This document shows positions 1-5,133 of a stretch of DNA of 5,133 nucleotides, one piece after another. Within the stretch, counting starts at the first letter, position 1, and each line of letters starts with the position of its first letter. Position numbers and translations under genes: made by a program. The stretch comes from Nitrospirota bacterium (GTDB lineage Bacteria > Nitrospirota > Nitrospiria > Nitrospirales > UBA8639): contig QIDY01000295.1 of NCBI GenBank assembly GCA_003228495.1, positions 1 through 5,133 on the forward strand. The letters are read 5' to 3'. Below the pieces are notes generated by a model, which did not search any database, had not been told where the DNA came from, and saw nothing but the letters and a program-made list of their open reading frames with translations.

Positions 1-137
1 AAGATGTTCTGCAAAAGCGACTTTTTTTAGCTTTCATCAAAGCTGCTCGTCACCATGCCCATAGTGAAGGCCTGTAAAACTTCTGTGTTAATTTTAGGCA
101 GGCGTTCTGGAATTGTAAAAACAGGAAAACGAAAAAA

Positions 138-566
138 TTACGATGCAGGGGTTTCCTTGGGAGCCGTGTCGTCGGTTTTGGGCGGCGGTGGAGTGTTGGA
201 TGCTGTTGAAGTCGCAGGGGTTCCGGGAACTGAAGCTTGGGTATTGACTTTCGCCTCTGGTTTAGCAGCGGGAGGAGCGGCCGCCTTAGGCGGTGGTTTG
301 GGTTTCTCTGGTTTGATCCCGCCTTCCCAGTGAGGGCCAGTATACATTTCGTCAGCTAATCCTGCCTGTTTCCACTTGTTTTCAAAATCGGCTGCGGCAC
401 GGTTGGGCGTATCACCGATTCCGACTGTACGGTTCCAAGGATAGATACGTGGCGCAATCTGGCAGATAGAACCATCCTGAAGCATATACAGGGCAACGGG
501 ATTTCCTCGATACGGCCCCAAAATAATATGCACGGTTCCGACTAATTCAGGCAGAGGCTCCATCAT
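138..566 (-). CDS. Hypothetical protein with compact N-terminal region and Pro/Ala-rich tail
   Basis: I do not recognise this 142-residue protein. Residues 1 to about 82 look like an ordered domain: a strand-rich start (VGTVHIILGPYRGNPVALYML), a central part with several aromatic and Pro residues (IYPWNRTVGIGDTP) and a predicted helix (AAADFENKWKQAGLADEMY) ending in TGPHWEGG. From about 84 to the end the chain is low-complexity, rich in Pro, Ala, Lys and Thr, and probably disordered, as in linkers or surface-exposed tails. There is one cysteine (C35), no signal peptide and no membrane segment. A TGA stop lies directly before the ATG in frame, so the start is at 566 or at the adjacent second ATG (563). 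The ribosome binding site is weak (a GGA about five bases upstream). It lies 156 bases past the PsiE-family gene and may have its own promoter. The coherent N-terminal sequence supports a real gene. Confidence 0.7.
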   Translation of the reverse strand: MMEPLPELVGTVHIILGPYRGNPVALYMLQDGSICQIAPRIYPWNRTVGIGDTPNRAAADFENKWKQAGLADEMYTGPHWEGGIKPEKPKPPPKAAAPPAAKPEAKVNTQASVPGTPATSTASNTPPPPKTDDTAPKETPAS

Positions 567-599
567 TCAAATCCATCAACAAACCGTATGAAGTGGGGA

Positions 600-631
600 G
601 TTATAGTGCCATAGCCCTTCGTGGAGCGCAA
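600..631 (-). promoter_or_regulatory. Possible weak promoter ahead of the hypothetical gene
   Basis: On the minus strand TATAAC (605-600) matches five of six bases of a sigma-70 -10 box and TTGCGC (631-626) matches a -35 box in part, but the 20-base spacer is longer than the usual 16-18. It lies about 35 bases before the ATG at 566, in a gap otherwise without recognisable signals. This is a tentative call. Confidence 0.2.
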
Positions 632-722
632 GGTTGAGGGCAGGAGATTACACAAAGGATTGAAGAGAATTCTGTTGGCTTAGAGATCGAAGAGAAGGAC
701 GATGGCGAAGTGAAGAAACCTC

Positions 723-1202
723 CTACTTGGTCAGGATCGGCTCCACTGGCGATTCGGTCTTTTTCAAAAGGTATAATGCAATCATAAGGACGAGAATGAC
801 GATGACATGCAAGCCCATGTCCATCAGGTAATGACGGAAGACTTCTTCTGGGACGTTTTCCTGATGGGAGAATTCGGCCCCGGCCGTTAAAATCCGTCGG
901 ACAGAAGCAATGATCCCCACATGAAGGAAGGGTTCGAGGCGAATCCGGTCGGACTGTAAAAATCCTAATACTGTGCGAAATAATTCTAAAAGGATGATGA
1001 CGAACAACAAATCATTCAGCAAGGTAATCGTCGCGGGCAAAAAGGCTTGTTCCACAGATTGCAGAAAGGCGTACCAGCTATACCCAAACACCAGCATGCC
1101 CACGAGAAGAAAACTCAGACAGGCGGTGATATACCCCCATCGATCCAGAAACTGCATCCATCGAACCCATTGTTTGATTGAATCTGGTGTCCAGCCCAAC
1201 AT
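723..1202 (-). CDS. PsiE-family (phosphate-starvation-inducible E) membrane protein
   Basis: The 159-residue product looks like an inner-membrane protein of the PsiE family. Hydrophobic segments lie near residues 24-46, 58-80, 92-107 (shorter, with charged RR at 102-103) and 128-147, the four-segment layout of the family. The stretch LEPFLHVGIIASVRRIL (89-105) is the most family-like part: an acidic residue, then GIIA, then a basic pair. E. coli PsiE (about 136 residues) is induced by phosphate starvation, but its molecular role is unknown, and no Pho-box is visible here, so the name should not be read as a regulation claim. The ATG is preceded by AAAGG nine bases upstream and lies 15 bases after the stop of the desulforedoxin-like gene, so it is the downstream member of a two-gene unit. 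There is no cleavable signal peptide. The family call is fairly sure, the function open. Confidence 0.8.
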   Translation of the reverse strand: MLGWTPDSIKQWVRWMQFLDRWGYITACLSFLLVGMLVFGYSWYAFLQSVEQAFLPATITLLNDLLFVIILLELFRTVLGFLQSDRIRLEPFLHVGIIASVRRILTAGAEFSHQENVPEEVFRHYLMDMGLHVIVILVLMIALYLLKKTESPVEPILTK

Positions 1203-1217
1203 AATGAAGTGCCTTTC

Positions 1218-1619
1218 TTACGCCGTTCCCTCATGTGAGGTGTTAGGGGTGGTTCCTGGTGAGGGGTCTTCCGACCGCATCTGGCCGAATTGCAAGTCTT
1301 GCATCGCACCGGCTTCAATTGAATTCCCGCAACATATAACCTCTTGAAATCCTTCACCTCCTCCCATAATCATGAGGCGTAAGCCGCAAGAATGGGTGGC
1401 CACTTTTTTTTCGTCAATGGTCATACCCGAAAGCAGTCGACCTTTCCTCCTGCCTCGGCCTTGGTTGAAGGAAGACACGACATCCTCTATGGTCAATTCA
1501 TGTCCGCAACACAGAATCTTTTCAAATCCTTCCCCGCCGTTCATCACCTTGAGTACCAAGCCACAGGAATCTGGGTGCCGTTTGTGTTCATCAATAATGT
1601 CACCTTTTTTCAGTGCCAT
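1218..1619 (-). CDS. Tandem desulforedoxin-like cysteine-motif protein (two copies, first site cysteine missing)
   Basis: This 133-residue protein contains two gapless copies of a 35-residue unit at 8-42 and 67-101, identical at 18 positions. Each has SCGL, a GGEGF turn and CCG, with cysteines at C19/C37/C38 and C78/C96/C97. The order CG, a VKV-type strand, GG, CCG, then an acidic/hydrophobic pair resembles desulforedoxin and the desulfoferrodoxin N-terminal domain, which bind iron through CxxC plus CC. Here the first cysteine of CxxC is replaced (P16, T75), leaving three cysteines per copy; H12/H15 and H76 lie nearby and could complete a site. A basic linker (GRGRRKGR) joins the copies and residues 102-133 are a polar, probably disordered tail. 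No signal peptide or membrane segment is seen. The ATG has a good AAAGGAG site seven bases upstream. The PsiE-family gene follows after 15 bases. Real function is unknown; metal binding or redox sensing is inference. Confidence 0.8.
   Translation of the reverse strand: MALKKGDIIDEHKRHPDSCGLVLKVMNGGEGFEKILCCGHELTIEDVVSSFNQGRGRRKGRLLSGMTIDEKKVATHSCGLRLMIMGGGEGFQEVICCGNSIEAGAMQDLQFGQMRSEDPSPGTTPNTSHEGTA
1317..1421 (-). repeat. Repeat unit 2 of the desulforedoxin-like protein
   Basis: These bases encode residues 67-101, from TIDEKK through CCGNSI. The SCGL, GGEGF and CCG blocks are kept exactly; the residues before SCG differ most (VATH against RHPD), which is where the missing fourth metal ligand would sit. 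Confidence 0.8.
1494..1598 (-). repeat. Repeat unit 1 of the desulforedoxin-like protein
   Basis: These bases encode residues 8-42, from IIDEHK through CCGHEL. The unit aligns without gaps to the second copy, with an offset of 59 residues. The DNA has diverged more than the protein, so this is an old internal duplication held by selection on the protein rather than a recent one. Confidence 0.8.
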
Positions 1620-1643
1620 AGGCTCTCTCCTTTATGTGAAGCA

Positions 1644-1735
1644 TTCCTGGACCGATTGCATCAGAAAACGTTCAAGAAACGTTCTGAAAGTTTTGTCTGG
1701 TAGCTAAACAAAATGCTCATACGAATGTCCAGGAA
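1644..1735 (-). promoter_or_regulatory. Candidate structured leader: closing stem plus two inner hairpins
   Basis: On the minus strand a perfect 9-bp pairing (TTCCTGGAC at 1735-1727 with GTCCAGGAA at 1652-1644) encloses two hairpins. The first is TTTTGTTT (1713-1706) with AGACAAAA (1698-1691), 8 bp including one G:U, loop of 7. The second is TCAGAACGTT (1687-1678) with AACGTTTTCTGA (1672-1661), 10 bp with a two-base bulge and a 5-base loop. Together they draw a three-way junction that ends 24 bases before the start codon of the desulforedoxin-like gene and leaves its ribosome binding site (AAAGGAG, 1633-1627) free. It does not match a riboswitch class I recognise. The pairings are visible; that they form in RNA is inference, and the two inner stems are AT-rich. 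Confidence 0.35.
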
Positions 1736-1766
1736 GGCAAACCCATAATTCCAGCAAGCCGGAGAT

Positions 1767-2855
1767 CTAGGCGATGGTCCCAGCTTGATTCATAATGCTG
1801 GCCAATACATCACGATGGGAAGGAATCCCTACAATATTGGAAAGTGTAGATGGATCGATCGGCTGGTACGGATACACAAATTGCTGTTTCACGGCATGAA
1901 TTCTGGCTAAACTGGCTTCTACCTGAATAGGATCAAGCTCCTGAGATGTCACGGCCCGGCGCAGGGCGTCGTAAGTGGCTGTCGCAAGTGTGCGGTCTTT
2001 ACAGATGAGAAGCATATCCGCACCAGCTTGTAGAGAACGAATCGCGGCATCACCCACGGCGGCATGGTCTAAGATCGCGCGCATTTCCAAATCGTCACTC
2101 AGAATCACACCAGAAAATCCAGCTTGTTGACGCAGTAGCCCTGACAAAATCGTCGAAGAAAGCGTAGCCGGGTAAGTGGGGTCTAACGCCGGGTAGTGAA
2201 CGTGAGCGGTCATCATGGCTTGAAGGTCGTGCTCAATGGCATAGTAAAATGGCTTTAATTCCCGGTCTTCCAGCTGTTTGCGGGAAGCATGAACGACGGG
2301 AAGTTCGATATGTGAATCCGTACTCGTATCCCCGTGACCGGGGAAATGTTTTCCGCAAGCCAGAACGCGATGATCGTGGAGTCCTTTAATTGTGGCTGCA
2401 CCCATCATACAAACTTGTTCCGGCTCGGTTCCAAATGCTCGATTCCCGATTATGGGATTGGCCGGATTGGTATGGATATCCAGAACCGGAGCCATATTCA
2501 TGTTTATGCCCACGCCCCGTAATTCTTTGGCGGTGACGGCTGCGGCTTGATACGCCAGTTCAGTTGAGCCGGACTGCGCGACATTTGCCGCCGGAGGAAA
2601 AATCGTGAAATCGGAAGGGAGACGTGAGACGCGTCCTCCTTCTTGATCAATAGCCATGAGTAGGGGAATGTCGCCGGCGAGCACTTGCAAATCGTTCGTC
2701 AGTTTGGCAATTTGTTCGGGGTTCACTAAATTGCGTGAAAAGAGAATCACCCCGCCGGGTCGGTAGGCTTGCATCCAGGCTCGAAGATCCGGAGTCACCT
2801 CCGTCTCTTCGAACCCTATCATGCACAATTGCCCGATGTGATCTGTGAGATTCAC
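1767..2855 (-). CDS. nagZ: Beta-N-acetylglucosaminidase, glycoside hydrolase family 3 (NagZ)
   Basis: The 362-residue product is a single-domain GH3 enzyme of NagZ type. NagZ removes GlcNAc from GlcNAc-1,6-anhydroMurNAc (peptides) during wall recycling in the cytoplasm. Key motifs are IDQEGGRVSRL (69-79), the flexible catalytic loop KHFPGHGDTSTDSH (169-182), whose D180/H182 dyad is the NagZ acid/base pair, and SDDLEMRA (253-260), with D254 as the expected nucleophile. The lack of a signal peptide fits the cytoplasm. It is slightly longer than the usual Gram-negative enzyme of about 340 residues because of a C-terminal tail after about 330. The start codon is GTG (2855-2853), chosen because the LTDHIGQLCMIGF opening is family-typical and no ATG/GTG/TTG lies upstream in frame before pepA. 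No good Shine-Dalgarno sequence precedes it, so translation is probably coupled to pepA, whose stop is 13 bases upstream. A broader hexosaminidase role is possible. Confidence 0.94.
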   Translation of the reverse strand: MNLTDHIGQLCMIGFEETEVTPDLRAWMQAYRPGGVILFSRNLVNPEQIAKLTNDLQVLAGDIPLLMAIDQEGGRVSRLPSDFTIFPPAANVAQSGSTELAYQAAAVTAKELRGVGINMNMAPVLDIHTNPANPIIGNRAFGTEPEQVCMMGAATIKGLHDHRVLACGKHFPGHGDTSTDSHIELPVVHASRKQLEDRELKPFYYAIEHDLQAMMTAHVHYPALDPTYPATLSSTILSGLLRQQAGFSGVILSDDLEMRAILDHAAVGDAAIRSLQAGADMLLICKDRTLATATYDALRRAVTSQELDPIQVEASLARIHAVKQQFVYPYQPIDPSTLSNIVGIPSHRDVLASIMNQAGTIA

Positions 2856-2868
2856 ACGATTCCGATGT

Positions 2869-4377
2869 TTAAGAGCCAGTGGCGCGATTGATCAGGAATT
2901 GAATCAGTAGTCGAGTGCCGGTGCCGGTGGGGCCTTTCGCAATGCAGGGCCGTTCCCCAGCACTCCAATCGGTGCTAGCAATGTCCAAATGCACCCACGG
3001 ACGATCGCCTGCGAATTTACTCAGGAACATCGCGGCGGTAATCATGCCGCCCCCGCGACCGCCGATATTTCGCATGTCAGCCACGTCGCTCTTGAGCTGC
3101 TCAAAATATTCATCCCACAGCGGCATTTCCCAGACGCGTTCCCCGGAATCATTTCCTGCTTGCCGAAGGGCGTTTTTCAGTGCATCGTCGTTACCCAACA
3201 TGCCGATGGCAAATGCTCCAAGCGCAACAATGGCAGCGCCGGTTAGGGTGGCCACATCGATAACACAGGCGGGTTTGAGTCGAGAGGCATAGGCTAAGCC
3301 GTCTGCCAGAATCAGGCGCCCTTCCGCATCGGTATTTTGTACTTCCACGGTTTTGCCGGAAAGCATGGTGAGAATATCGCCGGGTTTCGTGGCACGGCCT
3401 CCAGGCATATTTTCCGTCACTGGAAGCAGCCCGATGACATTAAGGGGAAGCTTCAATCGCGAGGCAGCGCGAACGGCTGCCAAGACCTCGGCTCCACCGG
3501 TCATATCGGCTTTCATCTGCTCCATGTTTTCCGACGGTTTTAAAGAGATCCCACCGGAATCAAACGTAACCGTTTTCCCGACCAAAACGACAGGACGTTG
3601 TGCCTTTGGACCACCAGAATATTCCAAAATAATAAAATGCGGCGGTTCAATACTCCCTTGTGCCACACCTAATAACCCGCCCATACCAAGCTTTTGCATG
3701 TGCTGGCGGTCCAATACTTTCAGCCGAACTTTAGGCTCTTTTGCGATAGTCTTGGCTTCAGCCACGACGCGAGATGGCTTCATCACATTGGCAGGATGGT
3801 TGCACATATTTCGGACAAAGCAGGTGGCTTCCCCAAGCGCCTGTCCCCGTTTCGCTCCTGCTTTAATTGTTGTCTGGCCTCCAGAGGTAGGCGCAAGCAA
3901 CGTACAGGACTGTAAAGTTTTGCGCTCTTCGGATGGATCAGTGCGATATTCAGTAAATCGGTAATCCCCTAAGATCGCGCCTTCGGCCATGGCTTGTGCA
4001 ACGTTATCAAGATGGCTCATAGATTTTGGGACATCGGGCATCACACAGGCCATGCTTTTGGCTTTGATTTGATTTGCCCGTTTCGCTGCCGTCCCCATGG
4101 CCTGTCGTACACGTTCCAGCGTCATGGTTTCCCACTTTCCGAGACCAACAAGCAAAACCCGTTTTGCTGACAGCTTCCCATTGATATGCAACAGGGTCGT
4201 TTGGTTAGCCTTTCCAGAAAATTCACCATTTTTTCGGACGTCCCTCAGCTGCCCGTCCAATTTTTTGTCTATAGGCCGGATAGCTTTACTCCAGGCCTTT
4301 TCTTTTTCGTAGCCTAAACATACCAATACATCTGTCGTGACAGTGGTAACCTCACCACTCTTTACCAAAATATTCAT
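2869..4377 (-). CDS. pepA: Leucyl aminopeptidase, peptidase family M17 (PepA)
   Basis: This 502-residue protein is a full-length cytosolic M17 aminopeptidase, which removes N-terminal residues from peptides using two divalent metal ions, normally as a hexamer. Residues 1 to about 150 form the variable N-terminal domain; about 170-495 form the catalytic domain. By alignment of motifs to E. coli PepA, the metal ligands are K268 and D273 (in GKTVTFDSGG), D291, D350 and E352 (in NTDAEGRL), and the catalytic pair is K280 (ISLKP) and R354; all are present. HPAN (194-197) and the LDIASTDW segment (464-471) are also family-typical. There is no signal peptide. The gene follows queE after a gap with a hairpin and precedes nagZ by 13 bases, so pepA and nagZ probably share one transcript. 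Some M17 proteins also bind DNA (E. coli PepA at Xer sites), but nothing here shows that. Identification is firm. Confidence 0.97.
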   Translation of the reverse strand: MNILVKSGEVTTVTTDVLVCLGYEKEKAWSKAIRPIDKKLDGQLRDVRKNGEFSGKANQTTLLHINGKLSAKRVLLVGLGKWETMTLERVRQAMGTAAKRANQIKAKSMACVMPDVPKSMSHLDNVAQAMAEGAILGDYRFTEYRTDPSEERKTLQSCTLLAPTSGGQTTIKAGAKRGQALGEATCFVRNMCNHPANVMKPSRVVAEAKTIAKEPKVRLKVLDRQHMQKLGMGGLLGVAQGSIEPPHFIILEYSGGPKAQRPVVLVGKTVTFDSGGISLKPSENMEQMKADMTGGAEVLAAVRAASRLKLPLNVIGLLPVTENMPGGRATKPGDILTMLSGKTVEVQNTDAEGRLILADGLAYASRLKPACVIDVATLTGAAIVALGAFAIGMLGNDDALKNALRQAGNDSGERVWEMPLWDEYFEQLKSDVADMRNIGGRGGGMITAAMFLSKFAGDRPWVHLDIASTDWSAGERPCIAKGPTGTGTRLLIQFLINRATGS

Positions 4378-4380
4378 ACG

Positions 4381-4387
4381 CCTCCTT
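4381..4387 (-). promoter_or_regulatory. Strong but closely spaced ribosome binding site of pepA
   Basis: The minus strand reads AAGGAGG here, a near-perfect Shine-Dalgarno sequence, but only three bases (CGT) separate it from the pepA ATG; five to nine is more usual. The next possible in-frame start is a TTG at codon 4, which would give a 12-base spacer and remove part of the conserved N-terminal strand. The ATG at 4377 remains the better choice. Confidence 0.6.
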
Positions 4388-4430
4388 CGAATAATTGAAA
4401 ATGTGTTTCCAAAAAGATGATCATGATTGT

Positions 4431-4461
4431 GGCCTGTGACAAAATTATTTTGTCACAGGCC
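4431..4461 (-). terminator. Perfect 14-bp hairpin between queE and pepA, terminator-like
   Basis: GGCCTGTGACAAAA (4431-4444) and its exact reverse complement (4448-4461) flank a 3-base loop. It starts 18 bases past the queE stop codon and ends 53 bases before the pepA start. The outer half of the stem is GC-rich and the inner half is all A:T. No T-run directly follows the stem on either strand; the nearest T5 on the minus strand is about 15 bases downstream (4411-4415). It is therefore not a textbook intrinsic terminator. A transcript-end, attenuation or RNA-processing role for queE fits the position. A protein-binding palindrome is the alternative. The structure is certain, the function is inferred. 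Confidence 0.6.
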
Positions 4462-4479
4462 CTTATTGCCTTCATCTTC

Positions 4480-5133
4480 TTACACGCCGCGGGTTTCTGG
4501 ATCCCAAATGAGTTTATGTAATTGAACTTGAACACGAACAGGCAGTCGGTCGCTCAGAATCCACTCGGCCAACGGTTGCAAGTCGAGGGCTCCGAAGACA
4601 GGGCTGAACAGCACAGGGCAGTGATTTCCCAAATCATACTGCCTAACAATGTCTCTTGCCCATTCGTAGTCCGCGTGGTCCTTCAAGACAAATTTCACTT
4701 CATCCTTCTGCGAGAGGTGCTCTATGTTGGTCCACATCATACGATCCGACATGCTGCTGCCCGGACATTTCACATCCATGATGATGGAAACGCGGTCATC
4801 AATGGCAGAGATATCAAATGCTCCGCTGGTTTCCAACAACACATGATATCTGACATCGCACAACTTCGTTAACAATACCAGAGCTCCTGGCTGATGCAAC
4901 GGTTCCCCCCCGGTGACTTCGACGAGTGAACAGCCATAGGATCCTACTCGGTCCAGAATGGCTTCCATCCCCATAGTCTCCCCACCATGAAAGGCATATT
5001 CGGTATCACACCATGTGCAACGAAGCGGGCAGCCGGTCAAGCGGACAAATACACAGGGCAGACCTACGCGTGTAGATTCACCTTGAATACTATGGAAAAT
5101 TTCCGTGATTTGTAGAGTCTGAGGCGTGGTCAT
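4480..5133 (-). CDS. queE: 7-carboxy-7-deazaguanine synthase (QueE), radical SAM enzyme
   Basis: This 217-residue protein matches QueE over its full length, a normal size for the family. QueE converts 6-carboxy-5,6,7,8-tetrahydropterin to 7-carboxy-7-deazaguanine in the cytoplasm, using S-adenosylmethionine, a 4Fe-4S cluster and Mg2+; the product leads to preQ0 and queuosine in tRNA. Visible motifs are the N-terminal SIQGES segment (15-20), the cluster-binding CxxxCxxC at C35, C39 and C42 (CPLRCTWC) followed by DTEY, the SAM-contacting TGGEPL (74-79), ETSGA (101-105), DVKCPGS (120-126) and the family-typical end HKLIWDPETRGV. The ATG lies exactly at the window edge, so its ribosome binding site and any upstream partner (queC, queD) cannot be seen. 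The QITEIFHSIQGES opening is what QueE proteins normally start with, which supports this start. No key residue is missing. Identification is firm; the start is slightly less so because an upstream in-frame start cannot be excluded. Confidence 0.95.
   Translation of the reverse strand: MTTPQTLQITEIFHSIQGESTRVGLPCVFVRLTGCPLRCTWCDTEYAFHGGETMGMEAILDRVGSYGCSLVEVTGGEPLHQPGALVLLTKLCDVRYHVLLETSGAFDISAIDDRVSIIMDVKCPGSSMSDRMMWTNIEHLSQKDEVKFVLKDHADYEWARDIVRQYDLGNHCPVLFSPVFGALDLQPLAEWILSDRLPVRVQVQLHKLIWDPETRGV

Noticed and set aside
1..37. Possible start of another minus-strand gene (ATG at 37, reading MKAKKSRFCRTS)
   Set aside because: It has no ribosome binding site, only 12 codons are visible before the edge, and nothing identifies it.
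22..44. A 6-bp hairpin (AGCTTT/AAAGCT) next to seven T's, as a terminator
   Set aside because: On the plus strand the T-run lies before the stem, and on the minus strand the stem is followed by A's, so the orientation is wrong for a terminator of any gene here.
55..333. A 92-codon Gly-rich open frame on the plus strand
   Set aside because: Most of it is the antisense of the Pro/Ala-rich tail of the hypothetical gene, which automatically yields Gly/Ala-rich translation; no ribosome binding site was seen.
1115..1357. An 80-codon minus-strand frame with several cysteines
   Set aside because: It is an out-of-frame reading across the end of the desulforedoxin-like gene and the start of the PsiE-family gene; both genes are better supported in their own frames.
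1372..1707. Two overlapping plus-strand open frames of 103 and 111 codons
   Set aside because: They run antisense to the desulforedoxin-like gene and its leader and show no domain; the minus-strand gene has a clear internal protein repeat and ribosome binding site.
3353..3964. A 203-codon open frame on the plus strand
   Set aside because: It lies wholly antisense to the catalytic part of pepA, whose motifs are complete; its translation has no recognisable domain and it is best read as a shadow of pepA codon use.
4434..4458. CRP-type operator (TGTGA...TCACA) within the queE-pepA hairpin
   Set aside because: The half-sites are 13 bases apart rather than the six of a CRP site; the bases are better explained as arms of the long hairpin.

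Overview
The window is a run of six protein genes, all on the minus strand, from a bacterium with roughly balanced base composition. Four genes can be placed in known families: queE (7-deazaguanine synthesis), pepA (M17 leucyl aminopeptidase), nagZ (cytoplasmic family 3 beta-N-acetylglucosaminidase) and a PsiE-family membrane protein. A further small gene carries two copies of a desulforedoxin-like cysteine motif. The last is an unrecognised protein with a Pro/Ala-rich tail. A NagZ without a signal peptide fits a Gram-negative-type cell that recycles its wall. The overall style would suit a Nitrospirota (Nitrospira-like) genome, but that is an impression, not something the window proves.

In the direction of transcription (right to left): queE starts exactly at the right edge (5133) and ends at 4480. 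The 102-base gap to pepA holds a perfect 14-bp hairpin (4431-4461), probably a transcript end or processing point. pepA (4377-2869) and nagZ (2855-1767) are 13 bases apart. nagZ starts with GTG and has no clear ribosome binding site, so the pair looks like one translationally linked unit. A 147-base gap follows (1620-1766). It contains nested inverted repeats that can fold, on the minus strand, into a closing stem with two inner hairpins just ahead of the next gene.

That next gene (1619-1218) encodes the tandem desulforedoxin-like protein. The PsiE-family gene (1202-723) follows after 15 bases, so the two are very likely co-transcribed. A 156-base gap with no clear gene leads to the hypothetical gene (566-138). 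The remaining 137 bases at the left edge hold no gene that can be supported.

Functionally, PepA and NagZ are both cytoplasmic hydrolases that could share work in turning over peptides and wall fragments, while QueE is an unrelated tRNA/deazapurine enzyme. The least ordinary part is the 1218-1766 block: a duplicated metal-site motif that has lost the first cysteine of the canonical site in both copies, preceded by a foldable leader and paired with a membrane protein of unknown role.
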